In this document: positions 53,106 through 61,346 of the stretch, piece by piece
Numbering within the stretch: position 1 is the stretch's first letter
Layout of the letters: each line of letters begins with the position of its first letter
Origin: Actinopolyspora mortivallis DSM 44261
GTDB lineage: Bacteria > Actinomycetota > Actinomycetes > Mycobacteriales > Pseudonocardiaceae
DNA length: 64,000 nt
NCBI RefSeq assembly: GCF_000384035.1
Contig: NZ_KB913024.1
Coordinates: forward strand, 3,763,021 to 3,827,020
Reading direction: 5' to 3'
Notes under the pieces: model-generated
Seen by the model: the letters and a program-made list of their open reading frames with translations, nothing else
Told to the model about the DNA's origin: nothing
The model's database searches: none
Translations under genes and position numbers: made by a program

Positions 53106-53714
53106 ATGCTTACCCAACGCATCAAACGGGCCCTGGGAATAGCCGCGTTCGGCGTCGTCCCGCTGGCACTGCCCATGCTCACCGCGGGCGCCGCCTCCGG
53201 ACACGGCTACACCCAGAACCCACCGAGCAGGCAGGCCCTGTGCGCCGACGGCACGGTCAGCGACTGCGGCTCCATCAAGTGGGAACCGCAGAGCGTCGAA
53301 GGTCCCGGCAACTTCCCCTCCGGAGGACCGGCCGACGGGACGCTCTGCAGCGGCGGGAACGGACGCTTCTCCGAACTCGACGACCCGCGCGGCGGCAACT
53401 GGCCCGCCAAGGACGTCTCCCCGGGTCAGGACCTGCAGTTCCGCTGGAAGCTCACCGCGGCGCACTCCACCGAGTCGTTCCGCTACTTCATCACCAAGGA
53501 CAGCTACGACCCGAGCCAGCCGCTGACCAGGGACCAGCTCGACCTGCAACCGTTCCACACCGTGAACTACCACGGTGAGCAGCCGGGCTTCACCGTCACG
53601 CACACCGGGCAGCTGCCCAGCGACAAGAGCGGCAAGCACCTGATCTTCGGCGTCTGGGAGATCGCGGACACGAGCAACGCCTTCTACACCTGCTCGGACG
53701 TGAACTTCGGCTGA
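53106..53714 (+). CDS. AA10 lytic polysaccharide monooxygenase (chitin/cellulose-active)
   Basis: 202-residue secreted copper enzyme. A signal peptide of about 32 residues leaves His33 as the new N-terminus (GHGYTQNPPSR), which with His120 (TAAHSTESF) forms the histidine brace. FYTCSDVNF at the end supplies the axial aromatic residue and a conserved Cys. There is no extra binding domain. It oxidatively cleaves crystalline chitin or cellulose. The DasR-like repeats suggest chitin. ATG 53106 follows GAAGGAG. Confidence 0.93.
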   Translation: MLTQRIKRALGIAAFGVVPLALPMLTAGAASGHGYTQNPPSRQALCADGTVSDCGSIKWEPQSVEGPGNFPSGGPADGTLCSGGNGRFSELDDPRGGNWPAKDVSPGQDLQFRWKLTAAHSTESFRYFITKDSYDPSQPLTRDQLDLQPFHTVNYHGEQPGFTVTHTGQLPSDKSGKHLIFGVWEIADTSNAFYTCSDVNFG

Positions 53715-53745
53715 CCCGAAGCCGCCCTCCCGCGAGGCGGTGACG

Positions 53746-53786
53746 ACCGTGCCCCGGTGCCTTCCGTTGCGGCCCCGGGGCACGGT
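53746..53786 (+). terminator. Terminator after the LPMO gene
   Basis: ACCGTGCCCCGG pairs with CCGGGGCACGGT (12 bases), followed by TTTTCT: a classical intrinsic terminator on the plus strand. Confidence 0.8.
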
Positions 53787-53939
53787 TTTCTCCGTGCCAC
53801 TCCCCGGACACCGCCTCACGCGCCGGTACCCGTCCGAGGTGATCTCCAACACGAACGAATGAAATCCGTCGGTGTCGGCCAACCCCGTGGATCCACGAGT
53901 GCGTCCGTGAAGGGAATCCCGAACACGGAAACGAAGGGT

Positions 53940-54590
53940 ATGAGGATGCGCTTTCCACGGCTGCGCTCCGCGCTCGCGGGGCTGGGCGCCACGGCCCTGG
54001 CGGCCACGCTCTCCGGAACGGCCACTCCCGCCGCCGGGGCGACCGAGCGGGCCACGTCCCCACCGCCGGAGTGCTCCGCCGACTGCGAGCGGGTCTTCGA
54101 CCTGGAGCTGCCCTACGACGCGCGTCTCGTCGGCTGGCGGGACGGCACGGTCCCCGGCGGGGACAGCGTGCTCACCTACCGTCTCGGCGGGAAGGAGCAC
54201 GACACCCTCGACCTGCCCGGCAGGCGCGTGCTGGACGCGGACTGCGGCTGGGAGGGCGACGCCCAGCGCTGCGCGGTCACCTACGACACCGGGGTGCACA
54301 GTGCGGGCGCGCTGTCCGTGACACTGCTCGCCGACCGGGGGATCGTCCGGACCGACGAGGTGCGCGCGGCGACCCCGGGCGTGGAGCTGCGCCACTACGA
54401 CGGCAACGGGCGGGCCGACCTGGCGCTGCGCCAGAGCACCTACGATCCGAACTACGCCGAGGCGCCCCAGTACTGGGAGACCTACCTGGAGTTCGAGGGC
54501 GAGTTCGTGCGCACCGGCTGCGCCGCCCCCGAGTCGGAGAGCTCACCCGCTCCCGAGGAACTCGTCTACGACACCTGCGTCCACCACTGA
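53940..54590 (+). CDS. Secreted hypothetical protein
   Basis: 216 residues with a signal peptide (RLRSALAGLGATALAATLSGTATPAAGA) and a mature domain of ~180 residues. The mature domain carries six or more Cys (PPPECSADCERVF, DADCGWEGDAQRCAVTY, RTGCAAP, YDTCVHH), suggesting disulfides outside the cell. No domain recognised. GAAGGG precedes the two close ATGs (53940, 53946). Confidence 0.65.
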   Translation: MRMRFPRLRSALAGLGATALAATLSGTATPAAGATERATSPPPECSADCERVFDLELPYDARLVGWRDGTVPGGDSVLTYRLGGKEHDTLDLPGRRVLDADCGWEGDAQRCAVTYDTGVHSAGALSVTLLADRGIVRTDEVRAATPGVELRHYDGNGRADLALRQSTYDPNYAEAPQYWETYLEFEGEFVRTGCAAPESESSPAPEELVYDTCVHH

Positions 54591-54682
54591 GGCGGTGCCG
54601 ATTCTGCCGAAAACCGGCGTGCCCAGTCCGGCCGGACGGCGGAGGCACCGTTCCCGATCCGAGTGACAAACGGCGGCCTTAC

Positions 54683-54782
54683 CCAGTTGTCTTGACTGGA
54701 AGACGACGATGCTGTTCACTGGTGGTGAGCCGGTGACAAGAGCCCCAGGGGGGCTCTCCCCGTGAGGGGTAGCCGGCTTTTT
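54683..54782 (+). ncRNA. Candidate structured RNA beside the DUF3800 gene
   Basis: The plus-strand transcript can fold into a three-way junction. The outer stem is AGCCGG/CCGGCT (54728-54733 with 54773-54778). Hairpin A is AGAGCCCC/GGGGCTCT (54739-54746 with 54750-54757). Hairpin B is CCCC-GTGA-GGGG (54758-54769) with a GNRA tetraloop. It ends in TTTTT. Upstream, CCAGTT/GACTGG and GTCTT/AAGAC (54683-54704) give two mutually exclusive hairpins. The U-tract touches the DUF3800 stop. Families of structured RNAs named after DUF3800 neighbours are known, but I cannot assign this to one; an elaborate terminator is the alternative. Confidence 0.5.
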
Positions 54783-55431
54783 ACCTGTTCCAAGGGGTAA
54801 AACATGTGCTGAACGAGTCCGCGATCATCTCCCAGTACCGGGTCTCGTTCTTTTCCAAACGACGCTGTACGGCCCAGGCAGCATAGTCAGCGACCTGCAA
54901 TCCCCATGAACTCTGGGCAGGCCAGTGGCACAGATGCACGTCACGTCCGTGAGGTCCCTGCGCTTTACACACATCGTGCAGCGCTGCCTCAAAAGCTTTC
55001 TTCCGTGCGTTGGTTCCCAGGGTAGCCGCGATAACAAACAGTCGGTCCCCTTTATCAGCTACCCGTGGAGCCACGAACTTGAAATGTTGGAACCAGGCGA
55101 GTTTGTAAAGACGGACATCACCATCTCGGCGCACATATTCGTAAGCGTTGGTTTTGTCCAGCATGGTGGCGTCGAAACGCCATCCCTGACCGGCGATGAG
55201 CGAGAACACTTCTTTGCGTGTAGGGTGACTGTCGTCACAAGCATGGAAAGCTCCCCGCTTCAGGGGTACTCCCCTCGCCTGAAGCTCAGTACGCAGTTCG
55301 AGTGACTCGTTGAGGACCTTCCCGTGTTCCCGAATGACTGCGGTAGCGATACCGAAGAACCGAGAAGCACCAGGATGCTGTTCGTAGTCCAGGTTTCCGG
55401 TTTCGTCTGCATACATATAGACGTCGGCCAC
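54781..55431 (-). CDS. DUF3800 domain protein
   Basis: 216-residue soluble protein. It begins VADVYMYADETGN with the Asp-Glu pair of DUF3800, continues with FFGIATAVI, and ends with an acidic/aromatic segment (SSWGLQVADYAAWAVQRRLE) containing the second conserved Asp. The family is thought to have an RNase H-like fold and is often found on mobile or accessory DNA. GTG 55431 has GGGAG six bases upstream; ATG 55437 and GTG 55467 are in frame. The 3' end abuts the candidate structured RNA on the opposite strand. Confidence 0.85.
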   Translation of the reverse strand: MADVYMYADETGNLDYEQHPGASRFFGIATAVIREHGKVLNESLELRTELQARGVPLKRGAFHACDDSHPTRKEVFSLIAGQGWRFDATMLDKTNAYEYVRRDGDVRLYKLAWFQHFKFVAPRVADKGDRLFVIAATLGTNARKKAFEAALHDVCKAQGPHGRDVHLCHWPAQSSWGLQVADYAAWAVQRRLEKNETRYWEMIADSFSTCFTPWNR

Positions 55432-55607
55432 TGTCATCTCCCGCGCATATCCCAGCTTTCGATTCACCCTAACCGATCAACTTCACAAACGGAGATGGCT
55501 TCACGGCTCGATCGGGACGAGGTAGAGACGGAGAACCACAGGTCACTCTGAGGTGCAAACAACCACACAGAATCTGCTCGGGACGAGGATCATAGGGGAA
55601 ATGGTGG

Positions 55608-56100
55608 CCGAGAAGTGACAACGCCGCTGACCTCACCGGCCGCGTCCAGCGCCGGGCGGGCGTTGGCAGCCGGCTCCGGGCCCACCTCGATGGTGACGAC
55701 GCAGAAACCGCTCAAGACTTCGCTCAGCAGGGCGACGTTGTAGCCAGCACCGATGATGCCGACTTCGAACTGACGCCCGCACAGGACTCGTCGAACCGGG
55801 TGATCAGCGTGTCATCGACGTAGACGGCGCGCAACGCCGCGTCGCGTGGTACCGGGAGATGTCGTCAGAGCTGGGTCACGTGGTCTCCGGTTCGATGAGT
55901 CCCTCGGCTAGAGCCCGGGTGATCGGGGGTGGAGCGGTTCTCCCGAACCCACTGGCCGTTCGGGTTGAGGTCTCCCACGAAATGCCATCGCTCACCGTGA
56001 TCGGCCACGAAATCCGGCACGGCGAACCTCAACCCGAGCGTGTCCGTCAACTCCCGCAGGGACGACATGACGCGCTCGGGGATCCAGGAAACGGGGCTTC
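55608..56100 (-). pseudogene. Remnants of an ATP-grasp RiPP maturase and its methyltransferase
   Basis: Reading leftward on the minus strand, the first part (56100-55865) encodes a C-terminal ATP-grasp fragment (LRELTDTLGLRFAVPDFV, then DLNPNGQW, the usual metal/ATP end motif). A protein methyltransferase-like fragment follows: LRAVYVDDTLITRFDES, a frameshift near 55790, then VGIIGAGYNVALLSE and VVTIEVGPEPAANARPALDAAG. That order (ATP-grasp then protein-isoaspartate-type methyltransferase) is that of the actinobacterial ATP-grasp peptide-maturase systems. Both genes are truncated and frame-broken. No precursor peptide gene is visible. Confidence 0.65.
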
Positions 56101-56149
56101 CGGGAGGAAGAGCGAGTGCCCGGCCGGCACGGCCGGCCCCGTATGTGGG

Positions 56150-56171
56150 CCCAATTTTGCCTAAAATTGGG
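56150..56171. repeat. Perfect 9-base inverted repeat
   Basis: CCCAATTTT and AAAATTGGG flank a GCCT loop. It is AT-rich for this region. It could be a terminator or a trace of a mobile element end at the junction between two pseudogenes. Confidence 0.5.
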
Positions 56172-56221
56172 ACACCAGGGATAGGCCCGTCACCGCCGCC
56201 CAGGAAGCACCACCGGATGAC

Positions 56222-56510
56222 TCACCCGTGTTGCGGGTCCAGCCCCACCGGACAGGACACCCCGGTACCGGCGATGCCACAGTAACCGTTCGGATTCTTT
56301 CCCGGGGAGAGATACTGCTGGTGGTAGCCCTCGGCGTAGTAGAACCGCCCGAGCTCGGCGATCTCGGGATCGCTGACGGTGAGCTGCCGGGCAGCCTCTC
56401 CCTCGCCGACGGCCACGATGAACGGCCGCGCGTCCCCGGTCGTGGGGCTGTGATTGCCCATGTGGTCGCTCCCGTTCTGACGCGTCGTCTCAGTCCAGCG
56501 CCGAGGTGTG
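56222..56510 (-). pseudogene. C-terminal remnant of peptide-methionine (S)-S-oxide reductase (msrA)
   Basis: The minus strand encodes [38 protein letters not shown], the diagnostic C-terminal motif of MsrA. Upstream of it only a degraded trace remains ([13 protein letters not shown], compare the MRQGNDVGxQYRS of intact enzymes). The catalytic N-terminal half (GCFWG) is absent. Nonfunctional fragment. Confidence 0.75.
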
Positions 56511-56773
56511 GGACTGCGCCCGGGCCGGATCTGGAAAACCCGGTCCCCGCGCCGGTGGGACCCACGTGAGGACCGGGTTGTGGCCCGATTCCGGTCGAGG
56601 GCAGCAGCATCGAACCAAGCTCGTTGCTCGTTTTCTCTTGTCCTCGGGCGAGCCGGGCTACATCGGGGGAGATCCGGCCCGCCCGAGGATGGGGCAGGTA
56701 GCTGGCGTTGGGGGACGCCTGGTTGGCTACCTGGCAGCTACCTTCATGATCACTACGTGAACGCAGTCACACC
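56511..56773. other. Intergenic region, nothing recognised
   Basis: Between the msrA remnant and the operator-like repeats of the third HTH regulator. Short open frames exist but none has recognisable family motifs. Confidence 0.4.
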
Positions 56774-56797
56774 TTGATACAAGTAGATTGATACAAG
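56774..56797 (+). promoter_or_regulatory. Direct repeat TTGATACAAG x2 before the HTH regulator
   Basis: TTGATACAAG occurs at 56774-56783 and 56788-56797 (14-base period). Each is nearly palindromic (CTTG-ATA-CAAG). It is a probable operator of the regulator at 56879. Confidence 0.5.
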
Positions 56798-56878
56798 GAA
56801 AACAAGTCCCCAGAGGTACTCCGTTCGGGTGAGATCGGGCCCGAGCAACCAGCACCATCGGCAACCGAGAGGAGACCC

Positions 56879-57739
56879 GTGGTCGCGTCATCAAGTCCCG
56901 CCGTGCTGAAGCGGTGGATCGCCCTGCACCTCAAAAGGCTTCGCACCGAGGCTGGTTGTCGCCAGCAGGACGCGGCTATTCGGATCGGCCGTAGTCAACA
57001 GGCCATCGTCAACATCGAAAAAGCCGCGAATCTGCCCAGCGCCTCGGATCTGGAGTTGCTGCTAAATCTCTACGGAGTTCCCGAGCGCATCGACTTCTTC
57101 CGCCAGCTGCTGACGGGCGCCCGCAAAAAGGACAACTGGTGGAAAGCCCTCAGTAAAGCGGTCCCGAAGTGGTTCGACCTCTACCTCGGGCTGGAAGCCG
57201 GTGCAGCCGAGCTGAACTCCTTCGACGCGCTGCTCGTGCCCGGCCTGTTGCAGACTTCGGACTACGCCGAGGCCACCATCCGCGCCGATCCGGAACTGTC
57301 CGAAGAAGAAATACACCAACGTGTCGAACTGCGCCTTGGTCGCCAACAGATCCTGCATCGTGACGACGAGCCCGTGCGGATCTGGTCCGTACTCGATGAA
57401 GGCGTACTCCACCGCCTCCGAGGAGACCGTGCGGTGATGGCCGCTCAACTACGGCATCTGTACGAGATGGCCCAACATCCCCGCGTCAACATCCAGGTCC
57501 TGCCCTTCGACGCAGGGGCCCACCTCGGGCAAACGGGATCGTTCAACATCATGAAATTCCCGCCTGAGATGGGTGACCCCGGCATCATCGCTGTGGACCA
57601 GCTTGTCGGCGGGCACTACTACGAAGATCCTGTTGATGTTGAGGCCTACAAGCGAGCTATGACCCAGCTGCAAGACCTCGCCCGCGACACGAAAGACTCA
57701 CGGATGCTTCTGTCCACAGCAGCGAAGGAGATGACGTGA
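56879..57739 (+). CDS. HTH (XRE) regulator with DUF5753 domain
   Basis: 286 residues. HTH at residues ~14-68 (AGCRQQDAAIRIGRSQQAIVNIEKAANLPSASDLELLL) and DUF5753 after residue 105 (VPGLLQTSDYAEATI, VDEG-like VLDEGVLHRLRG, VNIQVLPFDAGAHLGQTGSFNIMKF). GTG 56879 follows GAGAGGAG. It overlaps the following DUF397 gene (GTGA). This is the third intact regulator of this family in the window; no zinc-finger gene is divergent from it. Confidence 0.92.
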   Translation: MVASSSPAVLKRWIALHLKRLRTEAGCRQQDAAIRIGRSQQAIVNIEKAANLPSASDLELLLNLYGVPERIDFFRQLLTGARKKDNWWKALSKAVPKWFDLYLGLEAGAAELNSFDALLVPGLLQTSDYAEATIRADPELSEEEIHQRVELRLGRQQILHRDDEPVRIWSVLDEGVLHRLRGDRAVMAAQLRHLYEMAQHPRVNIQVLPFDAGAHLGQTGSFNIMKFPPEMGDPGIIAVDQLVGGHYYEDPVDVEAYKRAMTQLQDLARDTKDSRMLLSTAAKEMT

Positions 57740-57936
57740 ACCATGACCGGATGCGGAACGCGACGTTCCGCAAATCCAGCTACAGTAACCACCAGGGATC
57801 GTGCGTGGAAATCGCACAGACTTCCGAGGTCGTTGGACTCCGCGACTCCAAGCTGGTCAACTCGCCAGTATTAGTGGTGGACGCCCGCCACGGCCGGGCG
57901 TTCGTGGAGGCGATCAAGCAAGGGCGATTCCACTAA
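57736..57936 (+). CDS. DUF397 domain protein
   Basis: 66-residue DUF397 protein (TFRKSSYSNHQGSCVEIA, LRDSK, GRAFVEAIK). GTG 57736 overlaps the regulator stop by four bases. It is the likely partner of the upstream DUF5753 protein. Confidence 0.85.
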   Translation: MNHDRMRNATFRKSSYSNHQGSCVEIAQTSEVVGLRDSKLVNSPVLVVDARHGRAFVEAIKQGRFH

Positions 57937-58372
57937 AACGCCGAGGCTGTAGACAACGATGGTGCCGCCCGGCCAGCCCAGGTAGCCGGGCGGCACCGCT
58001 ATGGTCGCGCTCTGCGATGCTCGTGTCCCACCATTCCTGAACGCGATACACGTGTTCTACGACACAGCCGAGTACGCCGGGTTGGCCCAGTAGCTGGTCG
58101 ACCGCGCCGCCCCCGAAGCGGGGGCGGCCTGCTCAGCCAGCTGTTGGTCTAGGACAGCGGTACCAGGGCTTTCCACCCGTAACGCGCAGGCGCGGGTCAG
58201 CTCGTCGGGGCGATCACCGAGTTCGGGTCCGACATGAACGCGCACGTGCTCGGCTTCCTGCACTGGCTCGTCGGCGACACCGACCAGCTGCCACCACGCC
58301 CCGAACCCCCTCCGCGTGACGACTGATCACCCTCGCGCGCCGACATCAACCTCATGAGACAGCACAGTTAGA
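57937..58372. other. Degenerate region, no intact gene
   Basis: No complete gene recognised. A plus-strand frame at 58192-58326 (GQLVGAITEFGSDMNAHVL ... ending PPPRDD) looks like the C-terminal scrap of some protein, but I cannot name its family. Confidence 0.4.
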
Positions 58373-58760
58373 GTGGACCGCCGCTGTATCGCTGGGGCCG
58401 AAGGACGAGGAGCATACGGGGCGGGCACGATCATACGGTGGTCCTGTCGGGGCGGCTGGTACTTCGTCGTCACGATCGCGGGGGCGGGATTGTTCGCCTG
58501 GGTGCCGTTTACCCATGCCGCGCGACGGTTACGCACCCCGGCCCGCACGCGGCAGGCAATCACCTACGGCGCCGCCACGGTGGTGCTGGCGGTACTGATC
58601 GGGGTGACCCCCACCGATGCTGACGGGGACCCGGTCGGGGTGTAGGGCACGACGTCGAGCACCGTCTCCGAGCTGGCCGCGCTGGTACTGATCATTCTCG
58701 CGCTGTTGCAGCAGGTGCCCTGCGGCGTTAAGCGACACACGACGGCATCCCGCTCACGCC
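58373..58760 (+). pseudogene. Small membrane protein interrupted by a stop codon
   Basis: The frame encodes WYFVVTIAGAGLFAWVPFTHAARRL and a second hydrophobic helix (AITYGAATVVLAVLIGVTPTDADGDPVG), then TAG at 58643-58645. After the stop the same frame continues SELAALVLIILALLQQVP, a third helix, before running into unrelated sequence. The arrangement resembles small three- or four-helix actinobacterial membrane proteins. It is likely inactive. Confidence 0.55.
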
Positions 58761-58964
58761 AGGTCGTTCATCCTGTTCAACTTCTCGAAGTCCGCACCGA
58801 TCGTGCACATCGAACACTTCCAGTTCGCTGCTTTCCCGCACGAGCGGACAGGTGTGATCGCGTACGAGGCGGCAACGACTGCCCTGCGGGAATTGGCCAT
58901 GATCCCGGAGTAATCGGCCGAGCTCACCGCCGAGATACGTGATGACATGGAAGGACAGGAATGA
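58761..58964 (+). pseudogene. C-terminal remnant of a DUF5753 regulator
   Basis: The frame RSFILFNFSKSAPIVHIEHFQFAAF continues to RELAMIPE, then meets TAA at 58917, then resumes SAELTAEIRDDMEGQE. This is the C-terminal end of a DUF5753 protein. The final TGA overlaps the ATG of the following DUF397 gene, preserving the ancestral coupling. The HTH domain is lost. Confidence 0.65.
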
Positions 58965-59149
58965 CAGTACGCCCCGAAGGACGGCGGAAGTCGTCTCGCT
59001 CCCAACAACAGATCAGCTGCGTCGAGCTCGGTCGTGTCGGCGACGACGCAGCGGTACGCGACACCAAGAACCGCGAGCTCGGCTACGTCACCACCCACCA
59101 GCAGCGGACCATCCTCCTCAACGCGGTCAAGAACAACCGCTTCGGGTGA
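58961..59149 (+). CDS. DUF397 domain protein, orphan
   Basis: 62-residue DUF397-type protein (GRRKSSRSQQQISCVELG, VRDTKNRELG, RTILLNAVKNNRFG). Its regulator partner upstream is only a remnant, so the gene may be an orphan or functionally dead even though the frame is intact. Confidence 0.7.
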   Translation: MTVRPEGRRKSSRSQQQISCVELGRVGDDAAVRDTKNRELGYVTTHQQRTILLNAVKNNRFG

Positions 59150-59885
59150 ACCCGTGGACGCGACAGCGAGCCCGGGAACAGCTCACTCCCGAGGGTGCCG
59201 TTGCCATGCCTCCCCAGCCGAGAACGAGCCGTTCCCGATGAAACCGTCCACCACGTGCGGGGCCCGCACTTGGTGACCCGCGTTCTGTCCCGCTGTGGGA
59301 GTCACTGTTGCTTCTGGGCGGGTGTTGACCGGCACCAGCTTCCGGCCGTCCTACGGCAGGGGGACCACCGACCCAGTGCGGCACCGGACGCTTGCCGCGC
59401 TGTCAGACGTCAACAGCCCGTACTGCCTCGGGCTCTCCGTTCCGGGAACTCCGGGGTTGCGTGTGTCGGGTGTTCAGAGGGCGAGGTGTCCTTGTTACCA
59501 GTGCACGGTGGTGGGGCGTTCGCCGGTGTGGGTGTATTCGAGCAGTGCCGGTGTATCTCGGTCCGGGGTAGGGAGGCCGAGGTGGGCAGGAGGTCGGGGC
59601 CGTCGCGCTGATCTGCTCCCACAGCCGCTCCGACTCCACCGAACCGATCTCACCAACCGGCTCGGCAGGTGTCCGTCCGTTCTTGCGTTCCCACACAACC
59701 CCCGCCCCAACACGCGCTACCACGGCCGGGAACGCGGTTCCGAACGCACGAACCGCTCCACTCATACCCTCTCCCGCTCCGCCGACACCATATCCAGAAT
59801 CACCCAGACCACGATCCACTACCAACCACCACCGAGCTCGCACGAGTGTCGTTGCGGTACTAGGCTTTCGACGAGAGGACGAACG
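59150..59885. other. Long stretch without a recognisable gene
   Basis: Several overlapping frames exist on both strands but none shows family motifs or a convincing start. Proline-, threonine- and arginine-rich translations look like chance frames. Probably decayed DNA. Confidence 0.4.
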
Positions 59886-60590
59886 TCAACCGTCGTTGTT
59901 GACCAGTCGCCAGTACTGGCGCTTCTTTTCGTCCTTGACCACCACACCGAGTTTGGCTAGCTGGGCACGTAGCTCCGCGGAGTCATCGGTCTTGTTGTTT
60001 TCCAGCGCCTGTGCCCGCGCGGCCAGCAGCGCATCAGCGCCGGTGGGCAGCCCGGGAGTATCCGGAACCCAGCGCTGGAACCTGTCCGCGTACGGATCCT
60101 CCTCGGTCCAAAGGTACCCGTAGGCACGGAAGGCCTCGGCGAACTTCTTACTAGAGATGTCGGTCGGAGCCTTGGCCAGTTCCTCATCGTGTGTGCCGAT
60201 CAGCACGAGCTGCTTCTTCTCGAGGAAGACCGCTTTGACTTCTGAGCCGGGAAATTCTCGCGCGGAACCCTTCTGGCGGAAGACTACCTTTTCGCTGGAC
60301 ACGATGACTTCAAGAGCCTCATACTTGGCGAGGTAAGCAAGGACTATCCCGGCGATGACACCGAGTACGATGGCGCCTATGGTGGCAACTGGCTCCGGGA
60401 TGGAGTTCAGCAGCTGCAATGGTCCTTCGAACGGTACCCACTCAAGGTTCTGCGCCCAGTTCGCGCCGAGCCGAAGCACGAACCCCGCCGCAGCGCCGAT
60501 AACTGGGAATCCGATCCAATAGAGCACGTGCAGCCACACTGGCTCCGCGACAGTCGTCGCGTGCTTGGTTCGCGGTTTGTGATCATTCAC
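59886..60590 (-). CDS. YqeB-like membrane protein
   Basis: 234 residues: two membrane helices near the N-terminus (WLHVLYWIGFPVIGAAAGFVLRLG and VATIGAIVLGVIAGIVLAYLA), then a cytoplasmic PH-like beta domain (YEALEVIVSSEKVVFRQKG ... VFLEKKQLVLIGTHDEELA). A C-terminal helical part follows (ELRAQLAKLGVVVKDEKKRQYWRL). This matches proteins called YqeB family in actinobacteria. Its codon use is less GC-biased than the left part of the window. Function unknown. Confidence 0.7.
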   Translation of the reverse strand: MNDHKPRTKHATTVAEPVWLHVLYWIGFPVIGAAAGFVLRLGANWAQNLEWVPFEGPLQLLNSIPEPVATIGAIVLGVIAGIVLAYLAKYEALEVIVSSEKVVFRQKGSAREFPGSEVKAVFLEKKQLVLIGTHDEELAKAPTDISSKKFAEAFRAYGYLWTEEDPYADRFQRWVPDTPGLPTGADALLAARAQALENNKTDDSAELRAQLAKLGVVVKDEKKRQYWRLVNNDG

Positions 60591-60716
60591 TTCGCCCTGT
60601 CCTCCCAGGCGATGCCTGTGACCTTGTAGTGAGCCCGTGGAGCCAGGTAGGGATGTTAGCCACGGCCAGTGTCCCTGATATCAGGTTGAGCTTCCTCCGA
60701 CTGTGCGGAGGGGTGG

Positions 60717-61040
60717 TTATGTGACTCCGACCGGTTGAGACTCGGGGCTATTGACATGTAGGGCTTCGTACTCATCGAGACTGTGCCAGTCCAAGCCACG
60801 TTGGAGGCGACGCGGGGCGTACCCTCCGTTAATGTAGCGGAATAGTATGAGTTAGCCCCAGTCGCGGGTGCGCCACGAGCAACGGTAGACCAGACCGTTC
60901 TTCACCGGGGCGACGAAGTTTTCGGCCAGGGCGTTGTCGTAGGACTCCTCGATCGAGCCCACCGATGGTTGGATGCCCGGTGAGGAGAGATGTCGGGACG
61001 GATCGCGACGTATTGACGCCCGCCGTCGCTGTTGGTGGAT
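60717..61040 (-). pseudogene. IS3-family transposase (OrfB) C-terminal remnant
   Basis: The minus strand encodes DGGRQYVAIR (one frame), then SPGIQPSVGSIEESYDNALAENFVAPVKNGLVY (another frame, with the DDE domain SYDNALAE motif). After TAA at 60852 the same frame continues LFRYINGGYAPRRLQRGLDWHSLDEYEAL, the usual IS3 C-terminus. At least one frameshift and one nonsense change have killed it. Terminal inverted repeats were not identified. Confidence 0.8.
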
Positions 61041-61346
61041 GAGCTGTCCGTAGGTTCTGGTGTCCAGAAAGCGTAACTCCAGAGGTCCGAGCACCAAGCC
61101 GGTCTCCTGGCGGTCGGATCTTCCCTGCAGCGCCGTTCACGAACCGGTAAGCGTCGTCGAACTTGAACACCAGCTGCCCCGGGTACGGCTGCGGAGCCTC
61201 GGTGAGTTCCGGTTTGATGAACCCCTAGATCTTGACGGCCTACCATTGCTACTCGTCCAACAGTTTTGCCTATGGGCCAGCCCGTCACAATTCACCGCAG
61301 GCGAAGACGTCGCCGCGGCGGAGTTGACTGTGGAATGTTTCGGCAA

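Noticed and set aside
54683-54704. Possible H-type pseudoknot (CCAGT/ACTGG with GTCTT/AAGAC)
   Set aside because: The loop that would cross the first stem has zero bases, so both stems cannot form together; they are better read as alternative hairpins.
58192-58326. Possible C-terminal protein scrap (GQLVGAITEFGSDMNAHVL)
   Set aside because: Looks protein-like but too short to assign; noted only as part of the degenerate region.
59403-59843. 146-residue minus-strand frame in the gene-poor stretch
   Set aside because: No family motif; the second half is Pro/Arg/Thr-rich like a chance frame.
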